The notes under the pieces are model-generated. The model worked only from the letters and a program-made list of their open reading frames with translations, was not told the origin of the DNA and did no database searches. Shown here piece by piece: positions 33,661 to 41,278 of a stretch of DNA of 47,104 nucleotides; the stretch's first letter is position 1; every line of letters begins with the position of its first letter. The translations under genes and the position numbers were made by a program. Origin of the DNA: Nocardiopsis sp. CC223A (lineage in GTDB: Bacteria > Actinomycetota > Actinomycetes > Streptosporangiales > Streptosporangiaceae); assembly GCF_030766825.1 (NCBI RefSeq), contig NZ_JASFDV010000057.1:1-47104 (forward strand), given 5' to 3'.

Positions 33661-34126
33661 CGACGCCCGGGGGCAGGGCCTTGCGCATGTTCTCCAGCTG
33701 GGCGCGGGCCGCCATCTGCTGGGCGAACAGCGTGGTCTGGATCCCGTGGAACAGACCCTCCAGCCAGCCGACCAGCTGGGCCTGCGCGATGCGCAGCTCG
33801 GCCTCACTGGGGGCGCTGCCGTCCGCGAACGGCAGGGTGAGGCGGTCCAGTTCCTCGATCAGCTCCGGCGCCAGGCCGTCCTCCAGCTCCTTGATGGAGG
33901 AGGTGTGGATCTCCTTGAGGCGGGTGCGGCTGGCCTCGTCGAGGGGCGCCGCCTTGACCTCCTCCAGGAGCTGGCGGATCATGCTGCCGATCCGCATCAC
34001 CTTGGCGGGCTGCTCCACCATGTCCGCGAGCGTGCGGGGTTCTTCGTGCCCCTCGTCGTCCCCGTGCTGGTCCACACCCATGACCAGGACCTTGGACTGC
34101 TCGTTCGGATCGTCCGTATTGCTCAT
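33593..34126 (-). CDS. bpa: Bacterial proteasome activator Bpa/PafE
   Basis: A 177-residue protein of the DUF2587/Bpa family, an ATP-independent ring that opens the 20S proteasome gate. The helical core spans ~30-150 (RTLADMVEQPAKVMRIGSMI, then LIEELDRLTLPF, then QLVGWLEGLFHGIQTTLFAQ). The C-terminus ends GLYL, close to the mycobacterial GQYL tail that docks into the proteasome alpha ring. The 3' end lies inside the tandem duplication; a second, unlinked tail copy is left at 33423-33490. It follows the quinone oxidoreductase gene by 34 bp on the same strand. ATG at 34126 is supported by the start of conserved sequence. Confidence 0.9.
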   Translation of the reverse strand: MSNTDDPNEQSKVLVMGVDQHGDDEGHEEPRTLADMVEQPAKVMRIGSMIRQLLEEVKAAPLDEASRTRLKEIHTSSIKELEDGLAPELIEELDRLTLPFADGSAPSEAELRIAQAQLVGWLEGLFHGIQTTLFAQQMAARAQLENMRKALPPGVAGLQAEQGRSPGREDGSSGLYL

Positions 34127-34160
34127 ATGTCCCCTTACCGAATGTCGTCGACCGCGCCCG

Positions 34161-35135
34161 TCAGCGGGTGAGCAGGATCTTGCCGGTGTGCGCGCTCGAT
34201 TCCATGACGTCGTGCGCCTCCGCCGCGTTCCGCATCGGTAGGACGCGGTCCACGACGGGGCGGATGGCTCCTTGTTCTACCAACGGCCATACCCGCTCCA
34301 GTACTCCCGCGACGATCGCCGACTTCTCGTCCCGGGGACGCGAGCGCAGGGTCGTGGCGTGCAGGGAGAGGCGCTTGGCGAGCATACGGCCCAGGTCGGC
34401 CTCGCCGGAGCGGCCGCCCATCAGGCCGATGACCACGAGGCGGCCGCCGGTGGTCAGGGAGCGCAGGTTGGCGTCGAGGTAGGAGCCGCCGATGATGTCG
34501 AGGATCAGGTCGGCGCCCCCGGCCTCGCGCATCCGGGCGGCGAAGTCCTCGGTGCGGTGGTCGATGGTGATCTCCGCGCCCAGGTCCCGGCAGGCCGCCA
34601 GCTTCTCCGCACTGCCGGCGGTGACCGCCACCCGGGCTCCCAGGGCGCGGGCGAACTGGATCGCGAACGTGCCGATGCCGCTGCCGCCGCCGTGCAGCAG
34701 CACGGTCTCGCCGCGGCGCAGGCCGCCCACCATGACCAGGTTCGACCACACCGTGCAGGCGACCTCCGGCAGGGCCGCGGCCTCGACCAGGCCCACGCCC
34801 TCGGGGATCGGGAGCAGCTGGCCGACCGGCACCGCCACCTTCTCGGCGTAGCCCCCGCCGGACAGCAGCGCGCACACCCGGTCGCCCACCGCCCATCCGG
34901 AGTCCTCGGTGCCCGGACCCAGCTCCAGGACCGTTCCGGAGCACTCCAACCCCGGGTATTCGGACGCTCCCGGCGGCGGCGGATAGGAACCCTGCCGCTG
35001 GGCGACGTCGGCGCGGTTGACCGCGGTGGCGGCCACATCGACGAGGACCTCCCCTGCGCCGGGAACGGGGTCGGGGACCTGCGACCAGGCCAGGACCTCG
35101 GGTCCGCCCGGTTCGGTGATACGGATCGCGTGCAT
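34161..35135 (-). CDS. NAD(P)H-quinone oxidoreductase (PIG3-like, zinc-free MDR)
   Basis: A 324-residue medium-chain reductase. The N-terminal GroES-like domain has GEVLVDVAATAVNRADVAQRQGSYPPPPG and LECSGTV. The Rossmann domain has LLHGGGSGIGTFAIQFARALGARV, the nucleotide-binding AxxGxxG-like motif. The zinc-binding Cys residues are absent, as in quinone oxidoreductases and TP53I3/PIG3 homologues. It reduces quinones with NADPH; the natural substrate is unknown. It is the first gene of a likely two-gene operon with bpa, 34 bp upstream. Confidence 0.9.
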   Translation of the reverse strand: MHAIRITEPGGPEVLAWSQVPDPVPGAGEVLVDVAATAVNRADVAQRQGSYPPPPGASEYPGLECSGTVLELGPGTEDSGWAVGDRVCALLSGGGYAEKVAVPVGQLLPIPEGVGLVEAAALPEVACTVWSNLVMVGGLRRGETVLLHGGGSGIGTFAIQFARALGARVAVTAGSAEKLAACRDLGAEITIDHRTEDFAARMREAGGADLILDIIGGSYLDANLRSLTTGGRLVVIGLMGGRSGEADLGRMLAKRLSLHATTLRSRPRDEKSAIVAGVLERVWPLVEQGAIRPVVDRVLPMRNAAEAHDVMESSAHTGKILLTR

Positions 35136-35325
35136 GGGAACGACCGTATCCCCCGGCGGAGGGCGGTTCCCGGCGGTGGCGGGAAGTGGATCGTGTTCGA
35201 GAAGGGATAAGGGATGCTTCGGCGGGCCGCGGCGGGTAAGAGTGAACCCAGGGAGCGACCCCCGCTCCCCGGCGGGGTACCCCCTCTCTCTCCGCAGTAC
35301 ACCCCCTTCACGCAGGAGAACTCCG

Positions 35326-36939
35326 GTGTCACACCAGGATCAGAACGGGACGGACGCAGGCTTCGGGGCCGAGGAGTCGGAAGTGTCCCCGTGGCGGCGT
35401 GCGGAGGACGAGCCCGACGAGGCCGGGGCCCCCGTCACCGAGATCGCCTCGCGCAGGCCCGCAGCGCCCTCACCTCGGGAGCAATGGTTCGGCGGCGACG
35501 CGCCGCCTCCGCCGCCCTACGCGGCCCCGATCCCGCCGGAGACCCCGATGGCTCCGCTGGCGCCGCCCGCCGCGGCGGAGGCGGACGCGGCCTCCGGGGC
35601 GGACGCGGGGGACGACGATGACGAGAGCGGCGAGGACGAGGTACGCTCCGACACCGTCCGGCTGATGCCGCGGGTGCGCGAACGCCCGGCCCGCCCGCTG
35701 CGGCGGCCCGCACGGCCCGAACCGGACGATGACGAGGCCGACCCGCTGGCCCCGCGCGACCTGCGCCGCGATGCCGACGTCCCCGAACCCGAACAGCTGC
35801 CGCCGCTGGAGCCCGGGGCCGCGGCGGACCCGGAGCCGCCCGCGCCGCCCGTGGCGGACCGGGCCCCGTTCGCCGATCCCCCCGCCGCACCCCCTGTTCC
35901 CGGTCCCGCCGTTCCGGGGCCCCCTGCCGTTCCGGGCCTCCCGGCGCAGGGGGCGCCGTTGCCCGGGGTGCCGCCGACCCCGACGGCCCCCGGGGTGACC
36001 GGGGAACGGCAGACCTCCGACTCCCTCAACGCCGCCACCCTGGTCCGCAGCCGGCACCAGGGCCCCAGCGGCGGCTGGCGGCGCGCCGTGCACACCGCCA
36101 CCCTGGGCCTCATCAACCCCGGTGAATCCCCCAAGGTGCTGCGCCGCCGCGAACTCATCGCCCGTGCCTGCACCCCCGTCGCCACCGGCCACCACCGGGT
36201 CGCCGTCCTCAGCCTCAAGGGCGGGGTCGGCAAGACCACCACCACGGTCGCCCTCGGCGCCACCCTGGCCTCCCTGCGCGGCGACCGGGTGCTGGCCGTG
36301 GACGCCAACCCCGACCGGGGCACCCTCTCCGACAAGGTGCGCCTGGAGACCGCGGCGACCATCCGCGACCTCCTCAACGAGCGCCACCTCGTGTCCCGCT
36401 ACGCCGACATCCGCGGGTTCACCTCCCAGGCGCCCAGCCGGCTGGAGATCCTCGCCTCCGACCGCGACCCGGCCGTGTCGGAGGCGTTCGGCGACGAGGA
36501 CTACCGGGAGGTCGCCCGGATCGTCGAGCACTTCTACTCCATCTGCATCACCGACTGCGGGACCGGGCTGCTGCACGCCGCCATGCGCGGCGTGCTGGGC
36601 CTGGCCGACCAGGTCGTCCTGGTGAGCTCCGCGTCCGTGGACGGGGCGCGCAGCGCCAGCGCCACCCTCGACTGGCTCCAGGCGCACGGCCACGAGGACC
36701 TGGTGCGCGACGCGGCGGTCGTGCTGTCCATGGTGCGCTCCGACAGCAAGAGCAGCGTGGACCTCGACCGCCTCGAAGGCCACTTCGCCGCCCGCTGCCG
36801 CGCCGTCGTCCGCGTTCCCTGGGACGGCCACCTCGAAGAGGGCGCCGAGGTGGACCTCGACCGGCTCGCCCCCGCCACCCGCGACGCCTACCTGCGGCTC
36901 GCCGCCACCGTCGGGGAGGGATTCGCGCGCCACGGGTGA
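35326..36939 (+). CDS. MinD/ParA-like ATPase with long Pro-rich N-terminus (EspI-like)
   Basis: A 537-residue protein. Residues 1-~245 are disordered, rich in Pro, Ala and Asp/Glu. The C-terminal ~260 residues are a MinD/ParA ATPase with the deviant Walker A KGGVGKTT (298-305), a switch I/II region with VLAVDANPDRGTLSDKV, and CITDCGTGLLH. The overall plan resembles mycobacterial EspI, which regulates a type VII secretion system, and related Streptomyces proteins. No ESX genes are in the window, so the assignment is architectural. GTG at 35326 with AGGAG eight bases upstream was chosen. It is divergent from the quinone oxidoreductase. Confidence 0.85.
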   Translation: MSHQDQNGTDAGFGAEESEVSPWRRAEDEPDEAGAPVTEIASRRPAAPSPREQWFGGDAPPPPPYAAPIPPETPMAPLAPPAAAEADAASGADAGDDDDESGEDEVRSDTVRLMPRVRERPARPLRRPARPEPDDDEADPLAPRDLRRDADVPEPEQLPPLEPGAAADPEPPAPPVADRAPFADPPAAPPVPGPAVPGPPAVPGLPAQGAPLPGVPPTPTAPGVTGERQTSDSLNAATLVRSRHQGPSGGWRRAVHTATLGLINPGESPKVLRRRELIARACTPVATGHHRVAVLSLKGGVGKTTTTVALGATLASLRGDRVLAVDANPDRGTLSDKVRLETAATIRDLLNERHLVSRYADIRGFTSQAPSRLEILASDRDPAVSEAFGDEDYREVARIVEHFYSICITDCGTGLLHAAMRGVLGLADQVVLVSSASVDGARSASATLDWLQAHGHEDLVRDAAVVLSMVRSDSKSSVDLDRLEGHFAARCRAVVRVPWDGHLEEGAEVDLDRLAPATRDAYLRLAATVGEGFARHG

Positions 36940-37001
36940 CGGTCCCGGGATTGACGGCCCTCCTTGCGGACAATGAACGAAGGAGAAGGGGGGGCCGAAG
37001 G

Positions 37002-37886
37002 ATGAACGAACGGGAGCGTCCGCCGGCGGTGATCGCGGGGGTGGACGGCACGTCCGGCGCCCGCGCCGCGCTGGGGTGGGCGATCGAGGCGGCCGCCCGC
37101 CGCCGGGTCCAGCTGCGCATCGTGCACGGGCTGGGCCCGGAGACGGTCGTCGGCGCGGCCACCGCCGACCGCAGGGCCGTGGCCGAGGTGCGCGCCTCCG
37201 CCCACGAGCTGCTCACCGAGAGCGCCGAGTACGCCCGCCGCGCCCGCCCCGACATCGAGGTGATCACCGTCCTGGCCGTCGCGGACGCCCCGGCCGTCCT
37301 GTTGGAGGAGGCCCGCCACGGCGACGTCATCGCGGTCGGGTCGCGGGGGCTGGGCTCGGTGCGCGCCATCATGCTCGGCTCCGTCGGCATGCGCACCTCC
37401 GCGAACGCGCCCTGCCCGGTGGTGGTCGTCCCCGACACCGAGCCCCGCGGGTACCGCGGGCGCGTCGTGGTCGGGGTTGACGGCTCGTCGTCCTCCCGGC
37501 GGGCCCTGCGCTTCGCCCTGGAGGAGGCGTTGACCACCGACGCCTCCGTGGTCCTGGTCCACGCGCTGGGGGACGACGCGCCCGCCGAGGACGAGGCGAT
37601 CGACGACGAGGTGCTCGACCGGCAGTCGGAGGAGGTCGTCGGCGGGGTGCTCGCCGAGGTCATCGACGAGCGCACCGAGCACCTCGACATCAGTGCCGTG
37701 CGCCTGCGGGCCGACCCGGTCCGGGCACTGCTCGAAACGGGCGCGGACGCCGACATGATCGTCGTCGGCTCCCGCGGCCGCGGCGGCGTGCGCGGCCTGG
37801 TCCTGGGTTCGGTCAGCCAGGGGGTGCTCCACCACGCGAGGACCCCGGTGGCCGTCCTGCCCCCGCATTCCGACGAAACCGACTGA
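37002..37886 (+). CDS. Universal stress protein, tandem UspA domains
   Basis: A 294-residue cytosolic protein with two UspA domains (~9-142 and ~150-288). Each ends with the ATP-binding pattern G-xx-G-x9-G-S: VGSRGLGSVRAIMLGSV and VGSRGRGGVRGLVLGSV. It probably binds ATP and acts in stress or dormancy physiology; the targets are unknown. ATG at 37002 follows GAAGG and GGGGGG stretches. A second Usp gene follows at 37978, and the two look like an ancient duplication, diverged in sequence. Confidence 0.93.
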   Translation: MNERERPPAVIAGVDGTSGARAALGWAIEAAARRRVQLRIVHGLGPETVVGAATADRRAVAEVRASAHELLTESAEYARRARPDIEVITVLAVADAPAVLLEEARHGDVIAVGSRGLGSVRAIMLGSVGMRTSANAPCPVVVVPDTEPRGYRGRVVVGVDGSSSSRRALRFALEEALTTDASVVLVHALGDDAPAEDEAIDDEVLDRQSEEVVGGVLAEVIDERTEHLDISAVRLRADPVRALLETGADADMIVVGSRGRGGVRGLVLGSVSQGVLHHARTPVAVLPPHSDETD

Positions 37887-37977
37887 CGGCCCTGGACCGG
37901 GGGACCTTCCGCCCTGTGCCGTTCCCGGCTCCGCGGGGTGTACTCGGTGATGATGGGTGACCAGAGGGGGTTGTCAC

Positions 37978-38901
37978 ATGGTGAACGAGGACCGCACACC
38001 GCGCGTGGTGGTGGGCATCGACGGATCGGACAACGGGCGGGCCGCCCTGGAGTGGGCGGCGGCCGAGGCGGACCGCCGGGGGGTGCCGCTGAGGGTCGTG
38101 CACGCCCTGGGCATGCCGCTGATCGTGTCCGCGTACGGCGGCCCGGCCCGGTTCGAACCGACCGAGGAGATCCGGGGGCAGGCCACCGAGGTCCTCCAGG
38201 ACGCGGTGGCGCACGTGGCCGAGGCCCGGCCGGGCGTGCCGGCCGAGACCATCACCGCCCTGGAGGAGGCGCCGCTGGCGCTGCTGCGCCAGAGCCGGCC
38301 GCACGACCTCCTGGTCGTGGGCACCCGGGGGATGGGCACCGTCAAGTCGATGTTCGTCGGGTCGGTGAGCGTCCGGGTGGCCGCCCAGGCGCCCTGCCCG
38401 GTCGTGGTGGTGCCCTCGCACGAGGGACGGCCCGCGACCACGGGGCTGAAGCGGATCGTCGTCGGCGTCGACGGCTCCCGCAACGGCCGCCGCGCCCTGG
38501 GCCTGGCGGTCGACCTGACCGCCGAGTCCGACGGCGAACTGGTGGTGGTGCACAGCTGGGAGGTGCCTTACCCGTACGACCCGGTCGCGATGACCGCCGC
38601 GGGCTACCAGCCCCAGGAGGACCTGTTCGAGAAGCAGTCCGAGGCGCTGGTCGCCGAACTGCTGGCCGAGGCCATCGACGAGCAGCGCGACGACGTGGAC
38701 GTCGACGTCACCGTGGTGCGCACCCAGGACGCGCCGGTGAACGCCATCCTGGCGGCGGCCGAGGGCGCCGACGCGATCGTCGTCGGCTCGCGCGGCCGCG
38801 GCACCGTTCGGGGCCTCCTGCTGGGCTCGGTCAGCCAGGGGGTGCTCCACCGCTCGAAGATCCCGGTGGTCGTGCTCCCCAAGCACGCCGACGAGGACTG
38901 A
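37978..38901 (+). CDS. Universal stress protein, tandem UspA domains (second copy)
   Basis: A 307-residue paralogue of the preceding gene. Two UspA domains (~9-145, ~159-302) with VGTRGMGTVKSMFVGSV and VGSRGRGTVRGLLLGSV. The first domain has a VVGIDGSDNGRAALEWA start. ATG at 37978 has AGAGGGGG about 7 bases upstream; an earlier in-frame start at 37957 is less likely. It is closed by a bidirectional terminator. Function as in the first copy; both could be regulated together, but each has a separate upstream gap of ~90 bp. Confidence 0.93.
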   Translation: MVNEDRTPRVVVGIDGSDNGRAALEWAAAEADRRGVPLRVVHALGMPLIVSAYGGPARFEPTEEIRGQATEVLQDAVAHVAEARPGVPAETITALEEAPLALLRQSRPHDLLVVGTRGMGTVKSMFVGSVSVRVAAQAPCPVVVVPSHEGRPATTGLKRIVVGVDGSRNGRRALGLAVDLTAESDGELVVVHSWEVPYPYDPVAMTAAGYQPQEDLFEKQSEALVAELLAEAIDEQRDDVDVDVTVVRTQDAPVNAILAAAEGADAIVVGSRGRGTVRGLLLGSVSQGVLHRSKIPVVVLPKHADED

Positions 38902-38906
38902 ACAGC

Positions 38907-38940
38907 CGTCCCCGGCGGGGCCGCGGCCCCACCGGGGACG
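38907..38940. terminator. Bidirectional terminator
   Basis: CGTCCCCGG pairs with CCGGGGACG, with further G/C pairing inside. It lies between the converging Usp gene and the small membrane protein gene. Confidence 0.75.
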
Positions 38941-39126
38941 CTACTTCCGCGCGTGGTGGACGACGCTCCACGCCGCCCCGACCAGGAACATCACGGGCAC
39001 GGCCACCAGCACCGACGCCCACAGCGGCCAGTCCAGCAGCCACCGCGTGAGCACGGCCGCCAACAGGGACACCGCGGACGCCACCACCGGAAGCGCACCG
39101 CTCCGTTCAGGGGACCCGGCGCTCAC
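38941..39126 (-). CDS. 61-residue two-helix membrane protein
   Basis: Two hydrophobic segments (LPVVASAVSLLAAVLTRWLL and ASVLVAVPVMFLVGAAWSVV) joined by a short DWP turn, with a basic HHARK end. GTG at 39126 overlaps the stop of the VOC gene by four bases (GTGA), so it is translationally coupled to it. No family recognised. Confidence 0.65.
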   Translation of the reverse strand: MSAGSPERSGALPVVASAVSLLAAVLTRWLLDWPLWASVLVAVPVMFLVGAAWSVVHHARK

Positions 39127-39497
39127 CGGGCGTCGTACTCCAGGCAGAAGGGGTGCCCGGCGGGGTCGGCGTACACCCGGAACCACACGGTGGCGCCCTT
39201 CGCCTCGGTGCGCAGCAGCGTCGCGCCCAGCTCCAGCACCCGCTGCTCCGCCGTGTCGATGTCCTCCACCCACACGTCCAGGTGCGCCTGCTGCGGCCGC
39301 TCCGGATCCGGCCACGCGGGCGCCCGGTGCCCCTCCGCCCGCTGGAACGCGAGCACCGGCCACGCCTTTTGGTCGCCGATGGCCACCCAGTCCTCTTCCC
39401 GCAGGGTGACGGGCCGGCCCAGCAGCTCCGCGTAGAACTCCGCCAGCGCCCCCGGGTCGGGGCAGTCGTAGACGAATGTGTGCAACCGTCCGATCAT
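39123..39497 (-). CDS. VOC-family (glyoxalase-like) protein
   Basis: A 124-residue single VOC module. It begins MIGRLHTFVYDCPDPGALAEFY and has AHLDVWVEDIDTAEQRVLELG and FRVYADPAGHPFCLEY, the typical metal-ligand framework (H8-like, H and E near the end). Such proteins dimerise to form an active site; the substrate is unknown. ATG at 39497 was chosen because earlier in-frame starts add an unrelated Arg/Gly/Pro stretch. Overlaps the downstream small membrane gene. Confidence 0.88.
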   Translation of the reverse strand: MIGRLHTFVYDCPDPGALAEFYAELLGRPVTLREEDWVAIGDQKAWPVLAFQRAEGHRAPAWPDPERPQQAHLDVWVEDIDTAEQRVLELGATLLRTEAKGATVWFRVYADPAGHPFCLEYDAR

Positions 39498-39653
39498 GTC
39501 GGCAGCCTCGCACGGCGCCCCGTGAATGTCCAAGCCGCTCCCACGGCGGCCCGGGGCATCGGGCCGCCGTCCCGTCGGCGGACGGGACGCAGGTGTGTTC
39601 CCTCGTGGCCCTGCCGTGTCACCCCGACCCCCGCGGACCGCGCGGCGCGGCAC

Positions 39654-40082
39654 TCAGTCGGTTTCGATCCCGCGGGCCCGCAGGACCTCCTGCAAGTCGT
39701 CGTCGAGGGCCTCGGCGAACTCCACGAGCCGGAGGTTCGGCAGCAGGTCGAGGTCCTCCAGCGAGGTGATGTCGAACAGGTCGTCCTCGCCGTCCCAGAT
39801 CGGGGCGCACTCCTGGTAGACCTGGTTCCCGCCGTCCAGGCACAGCTCCTCCACCCGGGCCAGGAGCGCGCCGTCGATCTCCAGCTTCTCGAAGTACTCC
39901 CGCGACTGCGGCACGACCTGGTACGCGAGGTCGTTGTCGTGCGCCCAGCGCCAGGGGTCGTCGCCCAGGCCCTGCTCCTTGAGGACGTCGGCGAGGCTGT
40001 AGGCGGGCGTCAGGACCTCGTCGACGTACATGAGCTGCTCGATGACGACGAGCTTGAAGTTGAAATCCTTGAACACGGTCAC
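39654..40082 (-). CDS. DUF6892-like protein
   Basis: A 142-residue acidic protein. It begins MTVFKDFNFKLVVIEQLMYVDEVLTPAY and contains REYFEKLEID, LDGGNQVYQECAPIWDGEDDLFDITSLEDL and LPNLRLVEF. I recall this pattern (FKDFNFKL, IWDGEDD, SLEDL-LPNL) as DUF6892, found in diverse bacteria, often in accessory or immunity-like positions; that name is from memory. GTG at 40082 has GGAG seven bases upstream. The start lies only nine bases from the MITE-like inverted repeat, so its native promoter may have been displaced. Confidence 0.7.
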   Translation of the reverse strand: MTVFKDFNFKLVVIEQLMYVDEVLTPAYSLADVLKEQGLGDDPWRWAHDNDLAYQVVPQSREYFEKLEIDGALLARVEELCLDGGNQVYQECAPIWDGEDDLFDITSLEDLDLLPNLRLVEFAEALDDDLQEVLRARGIETD

Positions 40083-40091
40083 GGTGCGACT

Positions 40092-40259
40092 CCAGGGCGT
40101 GTTCCGCGGATGCCCACCCTGCTGTGCGGTGCCTCGGCACATCCCTCGCCGCGTTCTCATCGGTCGGCGGGAGAACCCGCACCGACTCCTTCTCCGGCCT
40201 TGCGATGCAGGCACCAGGGCCCCGCTCGCGACGAGCGGCATCCACGGAACACGCCCTGG
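40092..40259. repeat. MITE-like element with 23-bp terminal inverted repeats
   Basis: CCAGGGCGTGTTCCG and eight more bases at 40092-40114 recur inverted at 40237-40259 with one mismatch. The 168-bp element has no reading frame and no visible target-site duplication. It lies directly upstream of the DUF6892-like gene, and the gene's ribosome binding site overlaps its edge. Confidence 0.6.
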
Positions 40260-40352
40260 CCCCGCCTCTCTGACGGTTCCGGTATCCGTCCCGCTTCCGG
40301 TGCACATGTCCCCGCCCGCGCGGAACGGGGCGGCCGCCACCGCGGGTACGGC

Positions 40353-40415
40353 GAAGGCCGGTGCTCCCCGGCCCGTGCGCACCATGGGCGCACCGGACCC
40401 GGACCACCGGCCTTC
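40353..40415 (-). terminator. Long hairpin downstream of tRNA-Ser
   Basis: GAAGGCCGGTG pairs with CACCGGCCTTC, enclosing a nested GTGCGC / GGCGCAC hairpin. It is placed to end the tRNA-Ser transcript on the minus strand. Confidence 0.65.
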
Positions 40416-40462
40416 TTCGCTTCCATCCCGACGCGCCTACCTGCTCCGACGCGCCGATTCTG

Positions 40463-40551
40463 CGGAGGGTGTGGGATTTGAACCCACGAAGCCCCGTCAA
40501 GGACTTGGTGCTTTTCAAGAGCACTGCACTCGGCCGCTATGCGAACCCTCC
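40463..40551 (-). tRNA. tRNA-Ser (anticodon TGA)
   Basis: A class II tRNA on the minus strand. The acceptor GGAGGGT pairs with ACCCTCC, the anticodon stem GTGCT/AGCAC encloses CTTGAAA with anticodon TGA, and a long variable arm and a GTGGGTTCAAATCCCAC T arm follow. The discriminator is G. CCA is not encoded. Confidence 0.96.
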
Positions 40552-40649
40552 CCGGTGACCCGTCGGGTCTCCGCGAGTCATCGTAGCCGACGCGCCCCGT
40601 CGGCACGCGCGGGGCGGGAAAGTCGCCGGGCGCCGGGTGGCGCACTTCG

Positions 40650-40665
40650 GTTACTCGCAAGTAAC
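40650..40665. promoter_or_regulatory. TetR-type operator candidate over a leaderless promoter
   Basis: GTTACTCGCAAGTAAC is a perfect 6-4-6 palindrome of the TTACTnnnnAGTAA kind used by TetR regulators of lipid genes. TAACAT (40662-40667), the likely -10 of the thioesterase gene, overlaps it and ends seven bases before the ATG. Confidence 0.6.
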
Positions 40666-40674
40666 ATTCGGGGT

Positions 40675-41142
40675 ATGGCAAACATGAACGCCGAGACGGC
40701 GGAGATGGTCAAGTCCGGTTTCCTGGCCGCGGTGCCCTTCGCCCGCACGCTCGGCCTGTCGTTCGAGGAGCTCGACTTCGGTCGGGCCGTGATGAACCTG
40801 CCGGACGCCCCCGAGCACCACAACCACATCGGCGGCGCGCACGCCGGGGCGATGTTCACCCTGGCCGAGTCCGCCTCCGGCGCCATCATCATCGGCACCT
40901 TCGGCGACACCATGGACCGCGCGCTGCCGCTGCCGACCAGGGCCGAGATCCACTTCCTCAAGATGGCCACCGGCGACATGACGGCCGAGGCCGTGCTGGG
41001 CCGTCCCCGGGACGAGATCATCGCCGAACTCGACGGCGGCCAGCGCCCCGAGTTCCCCATCGACGTCGAGATCCGCATGGCGGACGGCACCGTCACCGGC
41101 AAGATGACGATCGTCTGGACCCTCAAGCCGAACCGTAAGTGA
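40675..41142 (+). CDS. Hotdog-fold thioesterase (PaaI/DUF4442-like)
   Basis: A 155-residue hotdog protein. It has HNHIGGAHAGAMFTLAESASG (the helix and Asn/His-Gly motif of the acyl-CoA pocket) and RAEIHFLKMATGDMTAEAVL. PaaI-type enzymes hydrolyse acyl-CoA thioesters; the substrate is unknown. ATG at 40675 was chosen because the TAACAT hexamer predicts a leaderless transcript; an ATG at codon 4 is possible. The operator candidate suggests control by a TetR-family lipid regulator. Confidence 0.87.
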   Translation: MANMNAETAEMVKSGFLAAVPFARTLGLSFEELDFGRAVMNLPDAPEHHNHIGGAHAGAMFTLAESASGAIIIGTFGDTMDRALPLPTRAEIHFLKMATGDMTAEAVLGRPRDEIIAELDGGQRPEFPIDVEIRMADGTVTGKMTIVWTLKPNRK

Positions 41143-41278
41143 CACCAGCCCCCACAGCCACACCCTGAACACGATCGGCCCTGGTCGCACCCCATTTCAC
41201 GGGTCCGCCCGGGGCCGTCGATTTGTCGGCACCGCTGGGTAGGTTGACCCTGACCACGCCGACGAGGAGGCAGAGATC

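Noticed and set aside
31789..33807. A 672-codon minus-strand frame opposite serS
   Set aside because: Mostly antisense to serS. Only the last 57 codons, with their own ribosome binding site, look like a gene.
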